Shown here: positions 1 to 6,270 of the stretch, in pieces
Position numbering within the stretch: the stretch's first letter is position 1
Layout: every line of letters starts with the position of its first letter
Assembly: GCA_964628435.1 (NCBI GenBank)
Contig: CAZVON010000025.1
Span: 1-15,956 of the forward strand
DNA from: CAZVON01 sp964628435
GTDB lineage: Bacteria; Patescibacteriota; Microgenomatia; Levybacterales; UBA12049
Direction of reading: 5' to 3'
Length of the DNA stretch: 15,956 nucleotides
Made by a program: the position numbers and the translations under genes
The notes under the pieces: model-generated
Database searches by the model: none
Seen by the model: the letters and a program-made list of their open reading frames with translations, nothing else
What the model was told of the DNA's origin: nothing

Positions 1-52
1 GAGCAGGAAGCTGTTAACTTCAAGGTTCGAGGTTCGAATCCTCGCGGGGGAG
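1..52 (+). tRNA. tRNA-Asn (anticodon GTT), 3' part
   Basis: The left edge cuts this tRNA in the D arm. What remains is an anticodon stem (6-10 with 18-22; four pairs plus a G-A mismatch at the top), the loop CTGTTAA with anticodon GTT at 13-15, a five-base variable loop, a perfect T stem CGAGG/CCTCG around TTCGAAT, the acceptor 3' strand CGGGGGA (45-51) and discriminator G at 52. Asn tRNAs commonly carry discriminator G. The next bases are CA, not CCA, so CCA must be added after transcription. The 5' half lies outside the window. Confidence 0.9.
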
Positions 53-109
53 CATTTCTACGGTTTTCTTATAGATTCCTCCGGATATTAGCACCTCTAA
101 TGATACTTT

Positions 110-153
110 CGTTATCAAATGAATAACGATAATTATATATTGAAAAACGATAA
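110..153 (+). promoter_or_regulatory. Candidate operator of the DUF2975/XRE operon
   Basis: CGTTAT (110-115) and ATAACG (123-128) form an inverted repeat with a 7-nt spacer. The box AACGATAA occurs twice, at 125-132 and 146-153, exactly 21 bases apart, about two helical turns. The second copy lies between the proposed -35 and -10 hexamers. That fits autoregulation by the small XRE protein encoded second in the operon. The repeats are seen; the binding is inferred. Confidence 0.5.
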
Positions 154-168
154 GTAATAGACTATGCT
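140..168 (+). promoter_or_regulatory. Promoter of the DUF2975/XRE operon
   Basis: TTGAAA (140-145) and TATGCT (163-168) are separated by 17 bases. They match the sigma-70 consensus at 5/6 and 4/6 positions. Transcription would start near 175, leaving only about 8 bases before the ATG at 183, so the first gene would be nearly leaderless. No Shine-Dalgarno sequence is visible there. Confidence 0.5.
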
Positions 169-182
169 ATGTTTATCAACAT

Positions 183-659
183 ATGAAACGTGGTTCTACA
201 TTATTTCTAAAAGCAGTCCTTTTGCTTATCGCAACCGGCGCACTGGCCGGTATGATTTGGTTTCCTCAGACTGAAGGCAGGGCTGCTAACCTAGACCTCC
301 TTGCTATCTATTCAGATCCGTTTATCATCTATGGCTATATAGCCTCAATTCCATTTTTTGTGGGGTTATATCAGGCATTCAAATTGTTAAGCTTCATTGA
401 AGCTAATAAAGCCCTTTCCCAAGGTGCAGTTAATACTCTCAAGAATATGAAATTTGCTTCACTCATCCTTATCGGTTTTATTGTTTTAGGTGAGATTTAC
501 ATTCGTTTCGCGGCACATGGTGATGATCCGGCAGGTCCGACGATGCTTGGATTCATTGCAACTTTTGCAATCGCTGTCATTGCAACAGCAAGCGCTATTT
601 TTCAAAAACTTCTCCAAAATGCTGTGGATATAAAATCAGAAAATGATTTAACAGTATAA
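183..659 (+). CDS. DUF2975 family membrane protein
   Basis: A 158-residue protein with four hydrophobic segments, at roughly residues 8-28, 47-67, 90-108 and 120-142, and a short polar C-terminus. Size, topology and a small XRE-type regulator directly behind it match the DUF2975 family, whose members usually sit next to a YozG-like HTH protein. The molecular role of the family is not established. The ATG at 183 follows a candidate promoter so closely that the mRNA may be leaderless. The stop codon TAA (657-659) overlaps the AAGG ribosome-binding site of the next gene, so the two are probably translationally coupled. The family call rests on pattern recognition, not a search. Confidence 0.75.
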   Translation: MKRGSTLFLKAVLLLIATGALAGMIWFPQTEGRAANLDLLAIYSDPFIIYGYIASIPFFVGLYQAFKLLSFIEANKALSQGAVNTLKNMKFASLILIGFIVLGEIYIRFAAHGDDPAGPTMLGFIATFAIAVIATASAIFQKLLQNAVDIKSENDLTV

Positions 660-668
660 GGTATAACT

Positions 669-875
669 ATGGCAATAATAATCAATATCGATGTGATGCT
701 GGCTAAGCGAAAAATGAGTGTTACGCAACTTTCAGAGAAGGTTGGTATAACCATGGCCAATCTTTCCATCTTGAAAAATGAAAAGGCAAAAGCTATCCGT
801 TTCTCAACTTTGGAGGCAATTTGTAAGGCTTTAGATTGTCAACCTGGGGACATTCTTGAATACAGACATGATTAA
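669..875 (+). CDS. Small XRE/Cro-CI family HTH regulator (YozG-like)
   Basis: A 68-residue single-domain DNA-binding protein. The order is a short N-terminal strand, the helix pair around residues 16-37 (VTQLSEKVGI then MANLSILKN), and a C-terminal helix with the LEAICKALDCQPGDIL ending typical of HTH_26/YozG proteins. Known members are paired with DUF2975 membrane proteins and are thought to repress their own operon. The AAGG at 658-661, seven bases before ATG, overlaps the upstream stop codon. CGATAA boxes in the operon promoter are the obvious candidate target. No effector domain is present, so any signal sensing must come through the membrane partner or another factor. Confidence 0.85.
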   Translation: MAIIINIDVMLAKRKMSVTQLSEKVGITMANLSILKNEKAKAIRFSTLEAICKALDCQPGDILEYRHD

Positions 876-889
876 TAATCAAAGTAAAA

Positions 890-1177
890 CTAGGCTATAG
901 TAAGCACTGAGCCAATTTTCAACTTCTTTATCTCATTCCATCTTTGCCTTAGCTCACCAATATAGCGACTATCTTGAAAAGCCTGCATTATCTGATCAAA
1001 GTTAATTTTTTCTTCTGGTATGCTGAGTCTAGGACTGGGGAGCAGACGAGGAAGAAAGAAAATTTTACTACCTCAAATAGTATTTAGCATTTGCGGATCA
1101 GATGTGTACAATAATTGCAACCGGAATGAAACTTTTTCCTCAACATCACCTCTATTGTAGCAAGTTTTAATGAGAGG
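890..1177 (-). pseudogene. Decayed coding region, broken by TGA
   Basis: This minus-strand frame is open for 95 codons between the stops at 1178-1180 and 890-892 except for one TGA at 1073-1075. Both sides read like real protein: an upstream part containing CYNRGDVEEKVSFRLQLLYT and a downstream part with FFLPRLLPSP, then a helical, charged tail (QAFQDSRYIGELRQRWNEIK). A CGA or AGA to TGA change would restore the frame. There is no convincing start codon or ribosome-binding site. I do not recognise the family; the YNRGDVE string resembles a stretch of some transposases, but the rest does not. It lies directly downstream of the damaged glycosyltransferase gene. It is best read as a gene remnant. 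Confidence 0.45.
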
Positions 1178-1197
1178 TTACATATCTTCTGCAGGTG

Positions 1198-2877
1198 TTA
1201 TTTTATACCACTGCGTTTTATTACATGAAACGCTGGGGAGCCGTCTGGAGTATGAATGGTTTTAATAACTTCCATTGTTTGAGGGATTTTGCATTCGTCG
1301 GATGTTACAATAAATACTTTGTTTTTAAACACATCGACTGGTTCAAGCGGGTATTGCAAAACAGGGCACGGGTTATATTTAAACACTAAACTTCCAAAAC
1401 GGAGATTATCTATTTCTTTTGGTGATCCCATGTTTTGAAATGTTGCTGGATCAAACTTTAAGTAAAACAAATGAAATATTAAATTATTGTTTCGCTCAGT
1501 CGTCATAATCACCTCTTTATATTGTTTGGATAAAGCAGCCGCAGTAAATACAACATCTTCTTCTGCCGCGCTTCTAAACCACGGTTCATGGATTTTGGAA
1601 TGATAAAAATAATTATGAAGAAATACCGCAATGTTTTGAAAAAGAAAAACTGCGCATATAATAAGCAGAATAATTTTGACGCGGCCGTGCACAAGTTGTA
1701 AGGTTTCAGCTATCCCAAATGCTACAATCATTACCAATGCGGGAATCATAAGATTAGCACGTACTACATTAGGGAGGTCTTCCCAGGTTAATGCTGCTGG
1801 TAACGCGCCGATCAAAAGCCAGAGAAGAGGAATTGAATAGAGGTATTTTCCCCCTTTTATTCCTTCAGAGAGTAAAATAGCTAACCCTACAATAAGAAAA
1901 GGCGCTTGGATCAAATAAAGATTTCCTATCCATAGCAACTTATAGCGTACAGGCGCTCCGTTATTCACAAATAAAAAGTCACCTGATAAGTGTTGAGAAT
2001 AAAACGTGGAAAACAGCCTGCTATAAAAATATAACTTATTATGAAAAAAACGAGTTAAAAGAGGATTTTGTGTGCCGTCTTCATCCATTGATTGCTTTAA
2101 TTCTTGCGTACCGCCAGGAATGTTAAGAATACTTACTTGCGATACTCGTCCATTTCCACTGCCAACTGTTAAAAAAAGGATAAACCCAAATACCAACAAA
2201 ACATATACAATAACTGATCCAATTATTTTTGTTTTTGTGGGTCTATAAACAAGAAAGCTGAGTAAAAAAAGAAAAGGGAGAAATACCAGAACAAAAGGTC
2301 CTGCGGCATGATAGAAGAAAAAACTTATCAATAAAGAGAGGAAGCTTAAAGTATATAAAACTTTTGATTTTTTTTGTTTTTTTAGTGTTTTGAATAGGAT
2401 AGATATACCTAATAAAACAAAAAACGAAGCTATAATTCCTTCTGAACTTGCTCGAGAGATGTTGATATGCCATGGAAGTGTAGCAAGAAGAAAAGATCCA
2501 ATAAGAGCAACAGATTTTTTCTAGAAAAACTCTTTAAGGAAAAAATAAAAAACTATAATTGTTAAAGAACCAAATAACGCAGCAGGAAGCCGCACTGCGA
2601 GGGCATTTAAACCAAATAGGGCAATAAAAGGAATATCAATATACTGGTAGCCTGCAGCTCTAAAATTGCCGAATTGGTCAAAAGAGAAAGGAAGAAAATT
2701 GCCGTCTTGATCTTTCGCGGTGTTAAGCAACGAATACGCGTTATAGCCAATACTTGCTTCATCGCCATGGAGTCCAACGGGAATCTCAGCCAATTTATAA
2801 ACCCTTAAGAATAGTCCGATTAAAAAAATGAGTACGAGAAGAACAGAGAATTTTTTAATGAATAGAAAAATAGACAT
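1198..2877 (-). pseudogene. GT39/ArnT-like membrane glycosyltransferase with an in-frame TAG
   Basis: The minus-strand frame from ATG (2877) to TAA (1198-1200) spans 559 codons and contains exactly one stop, TAG at 2521-2523 (codon 119). Before it lie an N-terminal membrane helix and the first periplasmic loop with the acidic pair of GT-C enzymes (VGLHGDEASIGYNAYSLL, D39-E40). After it the frame continues with LPWHINISRAS and at least eight more membrane segments. This is the plan of the family that moves sugars from polyprenyl-phosphate carriers to extracytoplasmic acceptors. There is no frameshift or deletion. Without readthrough only a 118-residue fragment is made; a TTG at 2331 could start a late fragment, but it has no ribosome-binding site. 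Alternatives are a fresh nonsense mutation, a sequencing error or amber suppression. TAG ends no other confident gene here. Confidence 0.8.
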
Positions 2878-3179
2878 GTCTTGTGAAAGAGTAACATAGC
2901 TTCCTTAAAAACTCAACAATATATAAAAGAAGGACTGGAAAGATTATTTCTATATATTCATTCATCAGGCTATTTTTCTTTTATATCTGCTGATGTGAGG
3001 CGAGTTTTTGAAAAGCAGGAGCTAAATGGTATTCCGGATTTTTTAAGTATTCGAATCGGTTTTCCCGAGATTTTCCAGTAAGAGTAAATACTTGACTAGA
3101 ATATCTTGTTTTTACAGGCTATGCTTGACTTATTCCTGACAAATTAAACTTCCGTATTCACAGTATCACAACAATAATG

Positions 3180-3197
3180 CCCTTTGCAAAGGGTTTT
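3180..3197 (+). terminator. Short palindrome followed by T-tract (terminator or operator)
   Basis: CCCTTTGCAAAGGG (3180-3193) is a perfect 14-bp palindrome. It can fold as a CCCTT/AAGGG stem with a TGCA loop and is followed by TTTT. The stem is short for an efficient intrinsic terminator, so a protein-binding site upstream of the DUF2795-like gene is equally possible. Confidence 0.3.
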
Positions 3198-3278
3198 GAA
3201 CCATCAATCTTTCTCACCGATTTCTCATGAATTTCATGTATTTCTTTTATATTTCTCTGCAATGATACATTTGAGAGA

Positions 3279-3289
3279 AGGAGGTGATA
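3279..3289 (+). promoter_or_regulatory. Near-perfect Shine-Dalgarno of the DUF2795-like gene
   Basis: AAGGAGGTGAT is complementary over 11 bases to the usual 3' end of bacterial 16S rRNA. GGAGG ends 9 bases before the ATG at 3294. This fixes the start codon and predicts strong translation. Confidence 0.85.
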
Positions 3290-3293
3290 TTGT

Positions 3294-3506
3294 ATGAAAG
3301 ATATTAAAAATGCAATTGATCACTTAAAAACCCATCAAAAATATCCAGCAACAAAAGAAGAATTGGTTAAAGAGTGCAATAACTTATCTGACTTTTCAGA
3401 AGATGACAAAAAATGGTTTAAAGAGCATCTTTCTGAAGGAACATACAATTCGGCAGAGGAAGTCATAAAAACACTTGGTTGGCAACCAGAAAGAGCAACC
3501 CTTTAA
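3294..3506 (+). CDS. DUF2795-like small protein
   Basis: A 70-residue, highly charged, soluble protein with no signal peptide or membrane segment. An N-terminal helix (DIKNAIDHLKTHQ) is followed by YPATKEELV, then an acidic helix and YNSAEEVIKTLGW. The order of a PAT/SKEELV motif, a middle helix and a tyrosine-serine 'EV' helix resembles the DUF2795 family, whose biochemical function is not established. Translation should be strong because of the 11-base ribosome-binding site. The gene stands alone, converging on the membrane-protein gene that ends 54 bases downstream. The family call is tentative; the existence of the gene is well supported. Confidence 0.75.
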   Translation: MKDIKNAIDHLKTHQKYPATKEELVKECNNLSDFSEDDKKWFKEHLSEGTYNSAEEVIKTLGWQPERATL

Positions 3507-3560
3507 CTCATGCAGTTTTTTATTAAAGGCTACAGAATGTATCTGCAGGCGTTGCAATAC

Positions 3561-4148
3561 TTACGTACCTTTTTTAAGCGATAAGCCAAGCCATACATAC
3601 CACAGTGGTCCAAGGATAAACCCATTAAGAAGGACTGGATAAAGTAACAATGGATTGGTTGGATCCAAAACTATGAGTCTAGCAAGGTAAATCACTACCA
3701 AAACAGCCCCAGACGCGTAGCCAAGAAGACTTAAGTTTTTGGGAAAATATTTGTCTTTGCTCATAAGGTAGGAGATTTTTAAGAGTCCTAAACCCGAAAG
3801 ACCAAATGCTAATAACCCTCTGGGATCTATTTGACTAGGTAAGTCAGTATTGACTGAAGTTGGTGGATTAATAGCATTTGCCAGATCATAGCCTCCGTGT
3901 ATAAGCATACCCAAAGCTCCAACTGATGCGAATGCTACCGCAACTTGGGCGAAACCTTCATGAACTTCTTTTAATCGCGCGTAGAGAATAATAAAAACCT
4001 CGAATGCAAAAAGTCCAAGAAGAGTTAAGGAAAGACTATAGAAGAATACATCCTTGGCAACAACAAAAAAGTAAGCATAGGCAAGTGCTGCGATTCCAGC
4101 AAAAATAGCAAGAAATGATGAGAGGTTTTGATATATTGACTTATTCAT
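3561..4148 (-). CDS. Multi-pass membrane protein, unknown function
   Basis: A hydrophobic protein of 195 residues with about six membrane segments. It has a short charged loop after the second segment (YARLKEVHEGFAQ) and a polar loop rich in Pro, Asn and Asp in the middle (NPPTSVNTDLPSQIDPRG). I cannot assign a family; it reads as a conserved hypothetical integral membrane protein. The start is taken at ATG 4148 because AAAGGAGG lies 8 bases upstream of it. The GTG at 4157 that also opens the frame is part of that ribosome-binding site and is unlikely to be used. A promoter with a perfect TTGACA and an overlapping palindrome lies upstream, so the gene is probably regulated at transcription. 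Confidence 0.8.
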   Translation of the reverse strand: MNKSIYQNLSSFLAIFAGIAALAYAYFFVVAKDVFFYSLSLTLLGLFAFEVFIILYARLKEVHEGFAQVAVAFASVGALGMLIHGGYDLANAINPPTSVNTDLPSQIDPRGLLAFGLSGLGLLKISYLMSKDKYFPKNLSLLGYASGAVLVVIYLARLIVLDPTNPLLLYPVLLNGFILGPLWYVWLGLSLKKGT

Positions 4149-4173
4149 TATACTCACCTCCTTTCCTTCCTAC

Positions 4174-4204
4174 ATTCTACTCACAAAAAGATGTTTTGTG
4201 TCAA
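4174..4204 (-). promoter_or_regulatory. Promoter with embedded palindrome
   Basis: On the minus strand, TTGACA (4204-4199) and TAGAAT (4179-4174) are 19 bases apart. The -35 is perfect and the -10 matches 5/6. The perfect dyad CACAAAA-agatg-TTTTGTG (4182-4200) fills the spacer and overlaps the -35, the usual position for a repressor operator. The long spacer suggests weak or regulated activity. Confidence 0.5.
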
Positions 4205-4324
4205 GAAGTCAAACTAGAGAAAATTTTATCTTGTTAAGATTTGTCAGGGAAAAGTCTTATAGATGTCAAGCAGATATCTTAGATGTGTACTACAATAGTA
4301 CCTTATAGAAAGGATATCAAAAAC

Positions 4325-4468
4325 ATGTCGTTTCAGTTAAGTCACAGATACTTAAAAGCATACCTTACGTTTTACTATGAATATCTGCCAAAACTCTCAA
4401 GGCAAGTGGTAAAAAGTAGCTACATAAAAAAAACCACAGTGCAAGGAAAAGTAATTAAGCAAAGGTAG
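4325..4468 (+). CDS. Possible small basic protein (47 aa)
   Basis: In the roughly 375-base gap between the membrane-protein gene and the secreted-protein gene, an ATG at 4325 follows AAAGGA (4309-4314) by 10 bases and opens 47 codons ending in TAG. The product is basic and rich in Tyr and Lys (RYLKAYLTFYYEYLPKL), with a possible amphipathic helix, and resembles no family I know. An alternative upstream ATG at 4283 has no ribosome-binding site. It could be a chance ORF; the rest of the gap shows only the promoters listed separately. Confidence 0.25.
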   Translation: MSFQLSHRYLKAYLTFYYEYLPKLSRQVVKSSYIKKTTVQGKVIKQR

Positions 4469-4485
4469 AAAATTTTACACAACTC

Positions 4486-4514
4486 TTACAACAAATTTAT
4501 TTCTCATGTATATA
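4486..4514 (+). promoter_or_regulatory. Promoter of the secreted-protein gene
   Basis: TTACAA (4486-4491) and TATATA (4509-4514) are 17 bases apart; TATACT at 4511-4516 is an alternative -10. Transcription would start around 4521, so the ATG at 4525 would be almost at the 5' end of the mRNA. There is no Shine-Dalgarno sequence. Confidence 0.4.
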
Positions 4515-4524
4515 CTAAAAAAGT

Positions 4525-5169
4525 ATGAGGCTTTTTGTTATCTACACTGCAATAATAGGACTCCTTTTTGTATGCGGTTCGGTTATAAAATCCCTTCCTG
4601 GAGTAGCTCATGCTAATACGCAAACAGCTTCACTTATAACCTCTAGTGACCTTGAACCATCTAGAGAACCTTCTCCAACTTTTTCCTGTTGCGAACACGA
4701 CATAAAAGTAAATCAAGTCCAAGCAGTTCCTCAAAAAACTGCTCAGGGCGCGGGAACCATTACCCTAACGGTTGATTTTAAACTAGATATTAACTGGCGA
4801 TGCGATAAAGTGCCAGAGGATGAGTGTCTAGCTTTCTACGACATTGTGTTGGAAGACAGTAGCTGGCAAGAATTTAAAGGAGGAAAGTGGGAAGATATTG
4901 CAGAAGCAAATGTCACTGAGTCGATTATTCCCGATCCGCCATTAAAAACCAAATGCGATGGGAAAAATCATAAAGGTACCTGGAGTTATACGTATCTTGC
5001 TACTATTACTACTACGAATCCAATTCGTAACACGTCATTAATTTTTGATTGGGATGTTCCAGCAATGAAAGGTACGAGTTATCATGCTGAATACCAACTT
5101 TTCGGGGTATCACCAACTACTGGTACTAAGCCACCGACCGTAAAGGGAAGCCACCCCAAGAAAAAATAA
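4525..5169 (+). CDS. Secreted protein of unknown function
   Basis: A 214-residue protein with a clear Sec signal peptide: basic start, hydrophobic core at residues 4-20 and a signal peptidase I site after VAHA (cleavage near residue 30). The mature part carries cysteines at C55, C56, C93, C101 and C144. It looks mostly beta-stranded, with threonine-rich alternating stretches (TITLTVDFKLDINW; YLATITTTNPIRNTSLIFDW), and ends in a lysine- and proline-rich tail. This suggests an extracytoplasmic beta-sandwich domain, possibly disulfide-stabilised. I do not recognise the family. The gene is monocistronic: the next gene has its own promoter starting 12 bases after this stop. Absence of a ribosome-binding site and a close -10 suggest leaderless translation. 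Confidence 0.8.
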   Translation: MRLFVIYTAIIGLLFVCGSVIKSLPGVAHANTQTASLITSSDLEPSREPSPTFSCCEHDIKVNQVQAVPQKTAQGAGTITLTVDFKLDINWRCDKVPEDECLAFYDIVLEDSSWQEFKGGKWEDIAEANVTESIIPDPPLKTKCDGKNHKGTWSYTYLATITTTNPIRNTSLIFDWDVPAMKGTSYHAEYQLFGVSPTTGTKPPTVKGSHPKKK

Positions 5170-5180
5170 CCCATAGTTTA

Positions 5181-5210
5181 TTGACTTTTTGTTGCTTTTT
5201 GTGGTATAAT
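5181..5210 (+). promoter_or_regulatory. Strong sigma-70 promoter of the RRM gene
   Basis: TTGACT (5181-5186) and a perfect TATAAT (5205-5210) with an extended TGG just before it are separated by 18 bases. The same TGTGGTATAAT string recurs in front of the Nudix-like gene on the other strand. The start would be near 5217, giving a leader of about 170 bases. Confidence 0.75.
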
Positions 5211-5214
5211 ATTA

Positions 5215-5388
5215 TAAGCAGATTCAAAAAATAGATCTGCTTAATTTTGAACCTATTTTGATTAGTAAGATAAAGATACTTCAACAAGTTCTATTTTATA
5301 CGTATCTTTTCTCCTCATTCATCCTAGTACTTCTTATTTAAGCAGTTTTATTTCTTTAATTATATGTTCAAAGAAAGGAGGAAAATCA
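5215..5388 (+). promoter_or_regulatory. Structured 5' leader of the RRM gene
   Basis: The leader begins with a 9-bp hairpin (5215-5223 with 5235-5243) essentially at the predicted transcript start. A second hairpin pairs AAAGATAC (5272-5279) with GTATCTTT (5302-5309). TTAAGCAG at 5338-5345 is complementary to CTGCTTAA (5237-5244), so it competes with the first hairpin for the same strand. TCCTC at 5312-5316 can pair with GAGGA (5378-5382) in the ribosome-binding site AAAGGAGG (5374-5381). Pairing potential is seen; regulation (temperature, autoregulation or a ligand) is inference. Confidence 0.45.
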
Positions 5389-5700
5389 ATGTCAACAAGA
5401 TTATTTGTAGGAAAATTATCTTACTCAACTACCGATACACAACTTGCAGAACACTTTGCTCAAGTTGGAAAAGTAATTTCTGCAAAAGTTATTATAGATA
5501 GGTATTCAGGTCAAGGAAAAGGATTTGGATTTGTTGAAATGGCAACAGAAGAAGAAGCAAAAAAAGCAATGGATGAGCTGAATAACTCAACGCTTGATGG
5601 GCGACCAATTGTGGTAAACGAAGCTAAGCCTCAAGAAGATAGAAGCAAGAGTCAATATAATAATAGACAAAGAGATTTTAAGCGATCAAATCGTTGGTAA
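5389..5700 (+). CDS. RRM-domain RNA-binding protein
   Basis: A 103-residue protein made of one RNA recognition motif and a short basic tail. RNP2 is LFVGKL (residues 5-10) and RNP1 is KGFGFVEM (44-51), with the aromatic residues that stack on RNA bases (F6, F46, F48). After residue 83 the tail is rich in Arg, Asn, Gln and Lys and probably disordered, as in the small glycine-rich or Rbp proteins of cyanobacteria, which bind single-stranded RNA and are often cold-induced. AAAGGAGG lies 7 bases before ATG. A strong promoter and long structured leader point to high but post-transcriptionally controlled expression, perhaps by the protein itself. The next gene converges with a 4-base gap. Confidence 0.93.
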   Translation: MSTRLFVGKLSYSTTDTQLAEHFAQVGKVISAKVIIDRYSGQGKGFGFVEMATEEEAKKAMDELNNSTLDGRPIVVNEAKPQEDRSKSQYNNRQRDFKRSNRW

Positions 5701-5704
5701 ATAA

Positions 5705-6142
5705 TTACTCAAGCGTTTGTTGGCCTAGCCTTTTTCTTGTCTTTGCATCAATTACTCGTTGAGCAACAGTAATATCTTGTCGTATTTGTTCTGACATGGG
5801 TAACTTGTGAATTTGTTTAAACGTAAACCAGGCAAAAGATGTAAGTTTTCCTGATGGATAAATGCGTATATCCTGGATATGCGCATACATAACTGAATTA
5901 TCTGTGTTTGATTCCTGATGAAAGTAGTTATAGACTGATTCGATTGAGGCAAGAACAAGCTTAATTTTTAATAGCTTATGAATAGTTCGTTGGAAGGTAA
6001 CTTGTGCAGTTTTTCCAGGATAATTCTTTTCTCCAATTAACGACCATAGATTCGAAGAGTTAGGAATAAGACTTTGTTGCAAGAGAATTTGTTGAGTTGG
6101 TGAATGATAGAGAAATCCGCTTGCATAAAAAACTTTATGCAT
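5705..6142 (-). CDS. Nudix-like protein with degenerate catalytic box
   Basis: A 145-residue soluble protein. The N-terminal strand with GFLYHS and QQILLQQ, the W33 position, the PGKTAQVTFQRTIHKLLKIKL segment (42-62) and the C-terminal WFTFKQIHKLPMSEQIRQDI follow the order of Nudix hydrolases. The signature REUxEExGU is replaced by R52-T-I-H-K-L-L-K-I, so the glutamates that bind metal are absent. It probably does not hydrolyse nucleoside diphosphate derivatives in the usual way; it may be a binding or regulatory relative. A TATAAT at 6155-6150 ends 7 bases before the ATG, so the mRNA is likely leaderless. It converges on the RRM gene with a 4-base gap. Family assignment is moderate. Confidence 0.6.
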   Translation of the reverse strand: MHKVFYASGFLYHSPTQQILLQQSLIPNSSNLWSLIGEKNYPGKTAQVTFQRTIHKLLKIKLVLASIESVYNYFHQESNTDNSVMYAHIQDIRIYPSGKLTSFAWFTFKQIHKLPMSEQIRQDITVAQRVIDAKTRKRLGQQTLE

Positions 6143-6149
6143 TATACCT

Positions 6150-6163
6150 ATTATACCACAAAC
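6150..6163 (-). promoter_or_regulatory. Extended -10 promoter of the Nudix-like gene
   Basis: On the minus strand TGTGG precedes TATAAT (6155-6150), an extended -10. Seven bases separate it from the ATG at 6142, so transcription would begin at or next to the start codon. No clear -35 is visible. Confidence 0.55.
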
Positions 6164-6236
6164 CTTTAATTATTTCTAGGCGGGAAAGAACATCTCAATA
6201 AGCACTACACAAGTATTTAATCCGCAGGAGAGCGAT

Positions 6237-6266
6237 AGAAAAGGGTACTGTCTTTTTGGCAGTGCC
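6237..6266 (-). terminator. Intrinsic terminator of the GT2-GH26 gene
   Basis: Just after the stop codon on the minus strand, GGCACTG (6266-6260) pairs with CAGTACC (6250-6244), six of seven bases, around a nine-base A-rich loop. It is followed by CTTTTC. The single mismatch and short T run make it moderate. Confidence 0.45.
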
Positions 6267-6270
6267 TCAC

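Larger units (their letters stand above)
2878..3293. other. Gene-poor stretch with one unassigned open frame
   Basis: No confident gene. A plus-strand frame of 64 codons (2887-3078, stop TAA 3079-3081) has protein-like content, including LERLFLYIHSSGYFSFIS and DVRRVFEKQELNGIPDF. It begins right after a TGA (2884-2886) and has no ATG or ribosome-binding site, so it is at best the 3' end of a lost gene. Further on is a perfect palindrome at 3180-3193, and the strong ribosome-binding site of the next gene begins at 3279. I see no convincing promoter for either flanking gene. Confidence 0.4.

Noticed and set aside
1073..1075. TGA read as glycine (alternative code as in Gracilibacteria)
   Set aside because: The long intact genes (GT2-GH26, mutL, mutS) have no in-frame TGA, and mutS and msrA end naturally at TGA, so the standard code applies.
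890..1177. Transposase remnant based on the YNRGDVE string
   Set aside because: Only a short string is reminiscent; the rest lacks transposase features and no terminal inverted repeats are visible.
1198..2331. Independent 377-residue membrane protein starting at TTG 2331
   Set aside because: The same frame is open upstream to the TAG at 2521, with typical GT39 sequence before the TTG and no ribosome-binding site, so it is the 3' part of one gene.
4149..4157. GTG 4157 as start of the membrane-protein gene
   Set aside because: This GTG lies within the AAAGGAGGTGAG ribosome-binding site; the ATG at 4148 has ideal 8-base spacing.
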